A stretch of 64,000 nt of DNA, taken from NCBI GenBank assembly GCA_036513515.1, contig DATBYW010000029.1:1-64000 (forward strand), in the 5' to 3' direction. The stretch is from Nephthysia sp036513515. GTDB taxonomy: Bacteria; Chloroflexota; Dormibacteria; Dormibacterales; Dormibacteraceae. The position numbers were made by a program, and so were the translations under genes. Shown piece after piece: positions 1 to 6,648 of the stretch. The notes beneath the pieces were generated by a model that ran no database searches, had not been told where the DNA came from, and saw only the letters and a program-made list of their open reading frames with translations. How positions within the stretch are numbered: the stretch's first letter is position 1; each line of letters opens with the position of its first letter.

Positions 1-1
1 C

Positions 2-1336
2 CCCCACGCCGCCGATCACGGCTACCGCACCATCGCGGACATCATGACGGCGCTGAATCCGTTCACTGGCGAGTTCTACCGTGAGACCCTGCACGTCAGC
101 CGCTACACCAGGGAGATGTTCTGCCTGATGGAGGGCCGGCACGTGCACCCCTCCACCCTCTACCCGGGCGGCGTTGGCACCGTGCCCACGGTGCAGCTGT
201 TCACCGACTACCTGGTTCGGCTGGCCCGCTACGCGGAGTTCATGAAGAAGGTTGTGCCGCTGCACGACGACATCTTCGACTTCTTCTACGAGGCCCTGCC
301 TGGCTATGAGAAGGTCGGCGAACGGCGAATCATGACAGGGTGCTGGGGCGCCTTCAACGACCCCGACGTCTGCGACTACCGCTACGAGAACATGAGCAAA
401 TGGGGCCGTGGCATGTTCGTCACGCCGGGCGTGGTACTCGACGGCCAGCTGGTGACCACCGACCTCGTGGACATAAACCTGAACATCCGGATCCTCCTCG
501 GCAGCTCCTTCTACGACGACTGGGAGAACGAGGAGACCTTCGTTCAGAGAGACCCCCTCGGCAACCCCGTGGACAAGCGTCACCCCTGGAACCAGACCAC
601 CATCCCGCGGCCGCAGAAGCGAGAGATCCACGAGGGCGGCAAGTACTCCTGGGTGATGTCGCCGCGCTGGCTGCACCAGGGCAACCACCTGGCCCTGGAC
701 ACCGGGGGCGGCGCACTGGCGCGACTCTGGGCGACAGCGCTGGCCGGAATGGTCGACATCGGCTACATCAAGGCCACCGGCAACAGCGTCAAGATCTTCC
801 TGCCCAAGACCGCTACCAAGCCAGAGACCGAGTTCGAGTGGCAGGTGCCGAAGTGGAGCAACGCCATCGAGCGGAACCGAGCTCGCACCTACTTCCAGGC
901 CTACGCCGCCTCCTGCGCCTACTACTTCGTGGAGAAGGCGCTCGCCGAGCTGCACGCCGGCCGGACCCAGACGCACACGCCCTTCGAGGTGCCCGAGGAG
1001 GCCATCGGCTGCGGCTTCCACGAGGCCGTGCGCGGCGTGCTCTCGCACCACCTGGTCATCCGCGAGAAGAAGATTGCCAATTACCACCCGTATCCACCCA
1101 CTCCCTGGAACGCCAGCGTGCGGGACGTATACGGGACTCCTGGTCCATACGAGGATTCGGTGCAGAACACACCGATCTTCGAGGAGAACGGCCCGGAAAA
1201 CTTCAAGGGAATCGACATCATGCGGGCGGTGCGGAGCTTCGATCCCTGCCTTCCCTGCGGCGTCCACATGTACCTCGGCCCAGGCAAGACCCTCGAGCTC
1301 ATGCACTCGCCGATGTTCGGGGTGCAGCACGCCTGA
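2..1336 (+). CDS. hhyL: [NiFe] hydrogenase large subunit, group 1h-like (5' partial)
   Basis: Catalytic subunit carrying the NiFe(CN)2CO centre of an uptake hydrogenase that splits H2 and feeds electrons to the respiratory chain. The frame is open to the left edge, so the N-terminus with the first CxxC nickel-ligand motif lies outside the window; about 444 residues are visible. The second nickel motif, DPCLPCGVHMY, is present near the end and is followed by 22 residues after the His, the peptide normally removed by the maturation endopeptidase. The overall sequence (many aromatic stretches, RSFDPCLPC context) recalls the high-affinity Hhy/group 1h enzymes of actinobacteria and other soil bacteria; that subgroup is inferred. 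It is the first visible gene of a long maturation operon; the small subunit is presumably just upstream. Confidence 0.93.
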   Translation, partial: PHAADHGYRTIADIMTALNPFTGEFYRETLHVSRYTREMFCLMEGRHVHPSTLYPGGVGTVPTVQLFTDYLVRLARYAEFMKKVVPLHDDIFDFFYEALPGYEKVGERRIMTGCWGAFNDPDVCDYRYENMSKWGRGMFVTPGVVLDGQLVTTDLVDINLNIRILLGSSFYDDWENEETFVQRDPLGNPVDKRHPWNQTTIPRPQKREIHEGGKYSWVMSPRWLHQGNHLALDTGGGALARLWATALAGMVDIGYIKATGNSVKIFLPKTATKPETEFEWQVPKWSNAIERNRARTYFQAYAASCAYYFVEKALAELHAGRTQTHTPFEVPEEAIGCGFHEAVRGVLSHHLVIREKKIANYHPYPPTPWNASVRDVYGTPGPYEDSVQNTPIFEENGPENFKGIDIMRAVRSFDPCLPCGVHMYLGPGKTLELMHSPMFGVQHA

Positions 1337-1343
1337 GAATCCG

Positions 1344-2219
1344 GTGTCCCTGAACAAGGAAGTCGAGAGCCGCCTCGCGGAAGCGGAGAGGCTTGTCCAA
1401 CAACTGGAGGCGCTCCCCGAGGGGAACGCCAAGCGGAGTGCGGTGGGAGCCATCGAGGCTCTCCTCGCGCTCCACGGTGAGGGCCTGGAACGGATGCTGG
1501 GAATGCTCCAGGAGCAGGGCCAGCAAGAGCTTATCGAGCAGCTGGCCGGCGACCAGATGGTGGCCGGCCTGCTGATCCTTCACGACCTCCACCCGGTGCC
1601 ACTGGAGCGCCGGGTCAGTCAGGCGCTCGACAAGGTCCGGCCTTACCTCGGCTCGCACGGCGGCGACGTGGAGCTGCTGGAGGTAAGGGACGGCTCGGTC
1701 CGCCTCCGGCTGCAGGGCAGCTGTGACGGCTGTCCTTCCTCAGAGATGACCCTCAAGTACGCCATCGAGCAGGCCATCAACGAGGCGGCTCCCGATGTGG
1801 TGGCCATCAACGTAGCCGGCCTCACGCCGCCAAAGCCGGCGGCGGGGTTCATCCCGCTCACCCAGATCCGCCCGGTAAACCAGCCCCAGGCCGCCCCGCA
1901 GTGGCAGGAGGCGCCCGGACTGCTGTCACTGGAGCCGTCCGCCGTAAAAGGCGCCTCGATCGGAGGGGTGCGCCTGATCTTCTGCCGTCTCGGCGACAGC
2001 TGGTACGCGTACCGCGACGCGTGTCCCGGCTGCCAGGGATCCCTGGAGAGGGCAAGCCTCGAGGCGGTCGTGCTGGCCTGCCCCGGCTGCCGCCGCCGCT
2101 ACGACGTCCGCCATGCGGGGCGCGGTCTCGACGTCGACTCGCTGCACCTGGAGCCGGTTCCTCTGCTCCTTGAAGGGGAGGTGGTTCGGGTCGCCGTTCC
2201 GGCGGCGGCCGCGCCGTGA
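1344..2219 (+). CDS. hhyE: NifU-like / Rieske-like electron carrier of the hydrogenase (HhyE/HucE type)
   Basis: About 291 residues from a GTG start 7 bases after hhyL. An N-terminal helical segment (1-90) is followed by a NifU C-terminal-type domain (about 90-160) with SHGGDVELL and the cluster-binding CDGC (Cys127, Cys130). A Rieske-fold-like domain follows (about 195-285) with CPGC at 227-230 and CPGC at 246-249. The usual Rieske His ligands are replaced by Cys. Proteins of this design accompany the mycobacterial hydrogenases (HucE, HhyE) and are thought to relay electrons or serve cluster assembly; that role is from memory of the family, not shown here. The gene symbol follows that analogy. 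Confidence 0.8.
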   Translation: MSLNKEVESRLAEAERLVQQLEALPEGNAKRSAVGAIEALLALHGEGLERMLGMLQEQGQQELIEQLAGDQMVAGLLILHDLHPVPLERRVSQALDKVRPYLGSHGGDVELLEVRDGSVRLRLQGSCDGCPSSEMTLKYAIEQAINEAAPDVVAINVAGLTPPKPAAGFIPLTQIRPVNQPQAAPQWQEAPGLLSLEPSAVKGASIGGVRLIFCRLGDSWYAYRDACPGCQGSLERASLEAVVLACPGCRRRYDVRHAGRGLDVDSLHLEPVPLLLEGEVVRVAVPAAAAP

Positions 2220-2845
2220 GCGCGACCCCCTTCATGAGCCTGCGCCGGCTGGCCGCCCAGCGCCAGGACGTGGAGCAGTGCGATCTCTGCAGCGCTCCCC
2301 TTCGAGAGGGACATCGCCACCTGCTCGAGCCGGCCCGCAGGCAGCTGGTCTGCGCATGCGATCCCTGCTCGATCCTCTTCAGCGGGCACAGCGACCGGCG
2401 CTACAAGAAGGTCCCCGACCGCATTCTCCACCTGGCCGGTTTCGAGATGCCAGATGAGCTCTGGGACAGTCTCCTGGTACCCGTCAACATGGCCTTCTTC
2501 TTTCGCAGCACGCCTGAGGAGCGGATGGTCGCGCTCTACCCGAGCCCGGCCGGCGCCACCGAATCGCTGCTCGGTCTGGAGGCCTGGGAGGAGCTCGAGG
2601 CGGCCAACCCGATCCTGCGCGAGATGGAGCCCGACGTGGAAGCTCTCCTGGTCAACCGCGTGGGGAACATCCGGGCCTACTACCTGGTCTCGATCGATCG
2701 CTGCTACGAGCTGGTCGGGCTGATCCGCTCGGGCTGGCGCGGACTCTCGGGTGGCACGGAGGTGTGGAGGACTATCGACGGCTTCTTCAAGGACGTCGAA
2801 TCCAAGGCCAAGCAGGTCGGGGAGCCGCCGACAGCGCATGCCTGA
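2216..2845 (+). CDS. hydrogenase-associated DUF5947-like protein
   Basis: A 209-residue soluble protein from a GTG start whose GTGA overlaps the stop of the preceding gene. The N-terminal region has a possible metal-binding pattern, CDLC at 22-25 and CACDPC at 46-51; the rest is an alpha/beta region rich in aromatic residues. No catalytic motif is recognisable. I recall DUF5947 proteins as constant companions of actinobacterial hydrogenase operons, in the same order (NifU-like, DUF5947, DUF6084), which fits its place here. The function is unknown; the Cys pairs would suit metal delivery or cluster insertion, but this is a guess. Confidence 0.65.
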   Translation: MSATPFMSLRRLAAQRQDVEQCDLCSAPLREGHRHLLEPARRQLVCACDPCSILFSGHSDRRYKKVPDRILHLAGFEMPDELWDSLLVPVNMAFFFRSTPEERMVALYPSPAGATESLLGLEAWEELEAANPILREMEPDVEALLVNRVGNIRAYYLVSIDRCYELVGLIRSGWRGLSGGTEVWRTIDGFFKDVESKAKQVGEPPTAHA

Positions 2846-3485
2846 CCTGGACTTCGCCGTCGAGGGGGCCGAGGTGGTGACCTTCGCCGTCGCGCCCACC
2901 CTGGCGCTGAAGCTGCGCATCACCGACTCCGGCGAGGAGCCGGTCCACGCCGTGATGCTGGACTGCCAGGTTCGCATCGAGGCTCCCAGGCGGCGCTACG
3001 TACCTGCGGAGCGGGAGCGGCTGGGCGACCTGTTCGGAGATCCTTCCCGCTGGTCGCAGACGCTGCGGAGTCTGCTCTGGACCCATGCCAGCGTGAACGT
3101 GCCGCCATTCGCCGGCAGCGTTCTGGTCGACCTCCGGCTTCCCTGCACCTATGACTTCAACGTCCAGGTGACGAAGTACTTCGACAGCCTCGAGGACGGC
3201 GAGGTGCCGTTGACCCTGCTCTTCAGCGGCTCCGTCTTCTTCGCCGGGCCGGGTGGTGCTCTCCAGGTGGAGCGCGTTTCGTGGAGTAAGGAGGCGGGCT
3301 ACCGGCTGCCCGTCCGAGTGTGGCGCGACGTTATCGACCACTACTACCCGAACACGGCCTGGCTCAATTTGCACAAGGACGTCTTCGATCGCCTGGCCGC
3401 CTACAAAGCGCGGCGCGGCCTGCCCACCTGGGAACAGGCGCTGGAGGCGCTGTTGCTCAACGCCGAGGAGTTGAGGGCCCGATGA
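2838..3485 (+). CDS. hydrogenase-associated DUF6084-like protein
   Basis: A 215-residue soluble protein; the ATG lies inside the end of the previous gene (8-base overlap), so the two are translationally coupled. The sequence begins with a beta-rich half (VTFAVAPTLALKLRI, VHAVMLDCQVRIEAP) followed by a segment with DFNVQVTKYFDSLEDGEVPL. Neither signal peptide nor membrane segment is seen, and no catalytic motif is recognised. Position directly after the DUF5947-like gene in a hydrogenase operon supports assignment to the DUF6084 family, which I know only from such operons. Role unknown; structural or assembly factor is the most likely class. Confidence 0.6.
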   Translation: MPDLDFAVEGAEVVTFAVAPTLALKLRITDSGEEPVHAVMLDCQVRIEAPRRRYVPAERERLGDLFGDPSRWSQTLRSLLWTHASVNVPPFAGSVLVDLRLPCTYDFNVQVTKYFDSLEDGEVPLTLLFSGSVFFAGPGGALQVERVSWSKEAGYRLPVRVWRDVIDHYYPNTAWLNLHKDVFDRLAAYKARRGLPTWEQALEALLLNAEELRAR

Positions 3486-4528
3486 GCGCGCCTTTCGACC
3501 CGGTGGACGCGATTGCCAACGCGGTTCTCTACGAGGGCTATCTGCTGTACCCGTACCGGCAGTCGTCCGTCAAGAACCAGGTCCGCTGGACGTTCGGCGG
3601 CGTCCATCCGAAGGCCTGGAGCGAGGCGACCGGCGGCTCCGAGCCCTGGCTGCAGCAGACCCAGTGCCTTGTCACGGCCGGTTCCGGCGCCGCCGGGGAG
3701 ACCTCTACCGGAGGCTTTCCGGGCGGCTGCCGGGTGATGGCGACTGTGCGCTTCCTTCGCCTGATGGAGTGCCGGCGCCCCGGCCTGCCGGCCTGGCAGG
3801 AGGCGACCGAATTCAGCCTTCCTCCACTCGACCTCGATCTGCAGAGCCTGATCGGCAAGCCCATCCGCGAGCCGTTGGAGCTGGCCGGGGGCGGCAGCCG
3901 CGAGGACGAGGTGCAGAGGGAATGGCGGCCTCTGAGCGGTGTTGTGGAGGCCGAGGCCGAACCAGCCGCCGGTGCAGCCGTCCGGCTGACCCTGCGAGCG
4001 CTCAACACCACGGCCTTGCCGGAGCCTGGCCGGCTGTCGCGAGAGGAGGCTGTGCTGCACTCGATGGCCTCCACCCATGTAGTGCTTCGGGTGAGCGGCG
4101 GCAGCTTCGTTTCCCTGGCTGATCCACCGGCGCCACTGCGGGAAGCCGCCCTGGCCTGCCAGAACGTCGGGGCCTGGCCCGTGCTCATCGGCGAGCAGGG
4201 CAGGAGCGACACGCTGCTGGCTTCGCCGATCATCCTGGAAGACCATCCACAGGTGGCTTCGGAGAGCCCCATGGACCTCTTCGACTCGACCGAGATCGAC
4301 GAGATACTCACCCTCCGGATCCTGACGCTCAGCGACGAGGAGAAGGCCGAGCTGCGGCAGGGCGACGACCGCGGCCGGCGGCTGCTGGAGCGGGCCGAGG
4401 CCCTCACCGCAGACGAGCTGATGCGCATGCACGGCACGCTTCGGAACCTCCGCCCGGTGGGGGATCCGGGATGGCCGGAGTCCTCGCCGGTGAGCCCTCT
4501 GGACCCGGGAAGGGGTCTGAGGCCGTGA
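3482..4528 (+). CDS. hydrogenase operon protein of unknown function
   Basis: A 348-residue protein starting at an ATG that overlaps the preceding stop by 4 bases (ATGA). I do not recognise a named domain. The N-terminal third has a conserved look (LYEGYLLYPYRQSSVKNQ), the middle is beta-rich, and the C-terminal part carries a charged helical motif (DEILTLRILTLSDEEKAEL). No transmembrane segment, signal peptide or cysteine-rich site is seen. It sits between the DUF6084-like gene and a 100-residue protein, all with start/stop overlaps, so it is almost certainly made with the hydrogenase. Role unknown; I infer an accessory or maturation function from context only. Confidence 0.6.
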   Translation: MSAPFDPVDAIANAVLYEGYLLYPYRQSSVKNQVRWTFGGVHPKAWSEATGGSEPWLQQTQCLVTAGSGAAGETSTGGFPGGCRVMATVRFLRLMECRRPGLPAWQEATEFSLPPLDLDLQSLIGKPIREPLELAGGGSREDEVQREWRPLSGVVEAEAEPAAGAAVRLTLRALNTTALPEPGRLSREEAVLHSMASTHVVLRVSGGSFVSLADPPAPLREAALACQNVGAWPVLIGEQGRSDTLLASPIILEDHPQVASESPMDLFDSTEIDEILTLRILTLSDEEKAELRQGDDRGRRLLERAEALTADELMRMHGTLRNLRPVGDPGWPESSPVSPLDPGRGLRP

Positions 4529-4827
4529 GCGACATTGGCGCCAGCTGGGATCCCTGGGGCCAGACCGAGCCCCTGGAGGCGGTTCCCTGGGGAGACGCCG
4601 AGCTGCACGTGGGTGACCGCGTCCGCCTTCGGCCCAAGGGCTCCGCCGACATCATGGATCTGGCTCTTTCCGGAAAGATCGCGATGGTGCAGGCCATCGA
4701 GCAGGACTTTGACGACCAGTTCCAAGTCGCCGTGGTGCTGGACGAAGACCCCGGGCGGGACCTGGGCATGCTGAGGCAGCCCGGCCACCGCTTCTTCTTC
4801 CGGCTCGACGAGGTGGAACCGGCATGA
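4525..4827 (+). CDS. small hydrogenase-operon protein, SH3-barrel-like
   Basis: About 100 residues from GTG, chosen because its GTGA overlaps the previous stop exactly as at the other junctions of this operon; an in-frame ATG at 4471 would give 118 residues. The core LHVGDRVRLRPKGSADIMD then ALSGKIAMVQAIEQD resembles a small beta-barrel of the KOW/SH3 type (GDRVRLRP being typical of such first strands). It overlaps the maturation protease gene by 4 bases (ATGA). No function is known to me. A chaperone-like or docking role beside the protease is an inference from position. Confidence 0.55.
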   Translation: MSDIGASWDPWGQTEPLEAVPWGDAELHVGDRVRLRPKGSADIMDLALSGKIAMVQAIEQDFDDQFQVAVVLDEDPGRDLGMLRQPGHRFFFRLDEVEPA

Positions 4828-5327
4828 GCGACGAGGGACCGGCCCGAGTCCTGGTGGCGGGAATCGGGAACGTCTTCCTGGGTGACGACGGCTTCGGCGT
4901 GGAGGTTGTCGCCAGACTGGCGCGAAGACCGCTGCCGGAGGGGGTCGAAGTGGCCGACTTCGGCATCCGCGGCTTCGATCTGGCCTACGCCCTCATGGAG
5001 TCGTACGACGTGGCTGTGCTTGTGGACGCGCTCTCACAGAAGGGCAGACCCGGCGAGCTCTTCGTCCTGGAGCCGGACTTCGACCAGGTGGACGACCACG
5101 GAGTCGCCGACGGCCACAGCATGGACCCGGTGGCGGTCCTGCGGCTGGTGAAGCAGTTCGGCGGGAGGCCTCCAAGGCTCTTCGTGGTCGGCTGCGAACC
5201 GGCCAGCCTCGGAGACGAGGAGGGATACATCGGGCTCAGTGAACCTGTGCAGGAAGCCCTGGACGGCGCCGTGGCGCTGGTCGAGGAGCTGGTGCAGCGC
5301 CTCCGATCCGGCGCCGAGGTCGCCTGA
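4824..5327 (+). CDS. hydrogenase maturation endopeptidase (HycI/HyaD family, M52)
   Basis: A 167-residue protease that removes the C-terminal peptide after the His of DPCxxCxxH in the large subunit once nickel is in place. The N-terminal signature LVAGIGNVFLGDDGFGVEVV matches the family; the acidic residue of the GDDG segment (Asp21/22), Asp68 in VLVDAL and His98 in DGHSMDP correspond in order to the nickel-sensing acidic/acidic/His ligands of HybD. Length is normal for the family. It starts by ATGA overlap with the small upstream gene and ends by TGATG overlap with hypA. The substrate is presumably the HhyL encoded at the start of the operon. Confidence 0.9.
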   Translation: MSDEGPARVLVAGIGNVFLGDDGFGVEVVARLARRPLPEGVEVADFGIRGFDLAYALMESYDVAVLVDALSQKGRPGELFVLEPDFDQVDDHGVADGHSMDPVAVLRLVKQFGGRPPRLFVVGCEPASLGDEEGYIGLSEPVQEALDGAVALVEELVQRLRSGAEVA

Positions 5328-5710
5328 TGCACGAGATAGCACTTTGCGAGGGAGTGCTGGGAGTCGCACTGGAGGCCGCGGCCGGCGAACCTGTGCGGCG
5401 CGTACGGGTCCGGGTCGGACGCCTCCAGGCCGTGGTGCCGGACGTCTTCGACCAGGGCTGGGAGCTGGTCTCCCAGGGCACCGCGGCAGGTGGTTCGCGC
5501 ATAGAGATGGTCGAGATCCCGGTGCTGGTGCGCTGCAGGGCCTGCGGCCTGGAAACAGAGGCACCCGAGCCTCCGCTGGCGTGCCGCCACTGCGGCTCAC
5601 CGGACGTCCAGGTGGTCACCGGAGACGAGCTCGTGGTGGAAGAGGTGGAGCTGGCCGCCGGCGAGGTCCGCCGCAATCCGACGCTGGCCGCGTCGGGGGA
5701 GGAAGGCTGA
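5327..5710 (+). CDS. hypA: hydrogenase nickel metallochaperone HypA
   Basis: A 127-residue nickel-delivery protein. It begins MHE, where the N-terminal Met/His2 provide the nickel site, and carries the zinc-ribbon cysteines Cys70/Cys73 and Cys86/Cys89 (CRAC, CRHC). It shares one base with the preceding stop and is followed by hypC after one base. In most clusters hypA is followed by the GTPase gene hypB, its partner in nickel insertion; here hypC follows directly and no hypB occurs in the window. Confidence 0.93.
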   Translation: MHEIALCEGVLGVALEAAAGEPVRRVRVRVGRLQAVVPDVFDQGWELVSQGTAAGGSRIEMVEIPVLVRCRACGLETEAPEPPLACRHCGSPDVQVVTGDELVVEEVELAAGEVRRNPTLAASGEEG

Positions 5711-5711
5711 C

Positions 5712-5987
5712 ATGTGCCTGGCGATACCCGGCAAAGTTCTCGAGATCGTCGACGCAGAGCGTCAGATCGCCAAAGTCGAGGTGGTGGGCGTACGGCGCAA
5801 CGTCAACATCGGGCTCCTCACCGGAGACGAGGCTCCCACAACAGGGGATTACGTCCTGATCCACGTCGGCTTCGCCCTCAGCAAGATCGACGAGCAGGAG
5901 GCCCTCGAGACCCAGCGCATCCTGGAGGACCTGGGCGAGGCGTATACGGATGAAGTGGAGCAGATCAAGTCCTCCAGCTTCAACTAA
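5712..5987 (+). CDS. hypC: hydrogenase assembly chaperone HypC
   Basis: A 91-residue HypC/HybG-family chaperone that shuttles the Fe(CN)2CO moiety together with HypD and docks on the large-subunit precursor. The hallmark N-terminus MCLAIPGKV with the essential Cys2 is intact, and the barrel motif TTGDYVLIHVGFALSKID is clear. Length is typical. It ends 14 bases before a small membrane-peptide gene. A second HypC-like domain is encoded further down inside the SIS fusion protein, so this operon has two HypC modules. Confidence 0.94.
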   Translation: MCLAIPGKVLEIVDAERQIAKVEVVGVRRNVNIGLLTGDEAPTTGDYVLIHVGFALSKIDEQEALETQRILEDLGEAYTDEVEQIKSSSFN

Positions 5988-5988
5988 A

Positions 5989-5995
5989 AGGAGGT
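5989..5995 (+). promoter_or_regulatory. strong ribosome binding site for the 44-residue peptide
   Basis: AGGAGGT lies 6 bases before the ATG at 6002. It is the best Shine-Dalgarno in the operon and is the main evidence that this short reading frame is translated. Confidence 0.75.
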
Positions 5996-6001
5996 CCAGG
6001 A

Positions 6002-6136
6002 ATGAGATCGACCAATCGTGGCCATGGAGGCTTCAGCTTGGGCTCGCTGCTCTTCGTGGTGCTGCTCGGCATCGCCGCCCTCGCCGCCATCAACGCGAAG
6101 GACATCGAGCGCTACATGAAGCTGCGCAGCATGTGA
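6002..6136 (+). CDS. 44-residue single-span membrane peptide of the hydrogenase operon (DUF6893-like)
   Basis: Forty-four codons from ATG to TGA preceded by a perfect AGGAGGT. A short polar, basic N-terminus (residues 1-10) is followed by one hydrophobic span (about 11-30, LGSLLFVVLLGIAALAAI) and a charged tail ending KDIERYMKLRSM. The tail matches my memory of DUF6893 small proteins, which have one membrane helix and a D-I-x-R-Y-x-K-x-R-x-M end and occur in actinobacterial hydrogenase operons. The stop overlaps the GTG of the next gene. Possible roles are membrane anchoring of the hydrogenase or assembly complex; nothing proves it. Confidence 0.75.
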   Translation: MRSTNRGHGGFSLGSLLFVVLLGIAALAAINAKDIERYMKLRSM

Positions 6137-6648
6137 CGAGATTCCGGCTCGTCCCCGGCAGCTCGACCATCTCCACCGAGATGCGTTCGAGCATGCATCC
6201 GATCACTGCCGAGACCCGGGCGCTGGTGGGCAACATCGACGGCGAGCTCGACGAGAACGGCCTTCCTCGCTTCGAGCTCGAGCACGGCGCACGCCTGCAG
6301 CTGGCGGTCGAGACCATGAAGTCGGGTCACCGTCTGCAGGACATGGAGATGCAGCGCCGGCTGGACGTCCGCAGGTACCCGCAAATCGAGGTGGTCGTCG
6401 ACCGCGCCGGGCAGGCCGGCCGGCCCGACAGGTACCGCGCCTCGGTCAAGGTGACCGCGCACGGGCGGACGCGATCCTTCGACGAGGACTTCTCCATGCG
6501 GGTGGAGGGCCGGCGGCTGGTAATCGAGGGAGAGCACACCTTCGACATGCGCGACTTCGACGTCAACCCGCCGAACTTCCTCACCCTCAAGGTTCATCCC
6601 GAGGTCAGGGTGAGGGCGCGGATCGTGGCCGAGCAGGATGGCCGTTGA
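6133..6648 (+). CDS. YceI-like domain protein within the hydrogenase operon
   Basis: 171 residues from a GTG whose bases overlap the stop of the 44-residue peptide (GTGA). The pattern FRLVPGSSTISTEMRSSMHP, then a GxIDGELDENG strand, MKSGHRLQDMEMQRRLD, RRYPQIEVVV and a C-terminal THGRT..FDEDFSM..EG run is that of the YceI lipocalin-like family (lipid or isoprenoid binding), with the conserved ...R/DxxMQ..LD..RYP block. Unlike many YceI proteins there is no signal peptide, so it should be cytoplasmic. It overlaps hypF by TTGA. I infer binding of a lipophilic cofactor or quinone-like ligand; its role in hydrogenase biology is unknown. Confidence 0.75.
   Translation: MTRFRLVPGSSTISTEMRSSMHPITAETRALVGNIDGELDENGLPRFELEHGARLQLAVETMKSGHRLQDMEMQRRLDVRRYPQIEVVVDRAGQAGRPDRYRASVKVTAHGRTRSFDEDFSMRVEGRRLVIEGEHTFDMRDFDVNPPNFLTLKVHPEVRVRARIVAEQDGR

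Noticed and set aside
340..1353. Long reading frame overlapping hhyL in another frame
   Set aside because: Composition is the Arg/Pro/Gly-rich shadow typical of high-GC genes; hhyL itself is well supported.
4471..4527. Earlier ATG start for the 100-residue hydrogenase-operon protein
   Set aside because: The GTG at 4525 fits the 4-base overlap rule seen at neighbouring junctions; the extra 18 residues look like shadow of the preceding gene.
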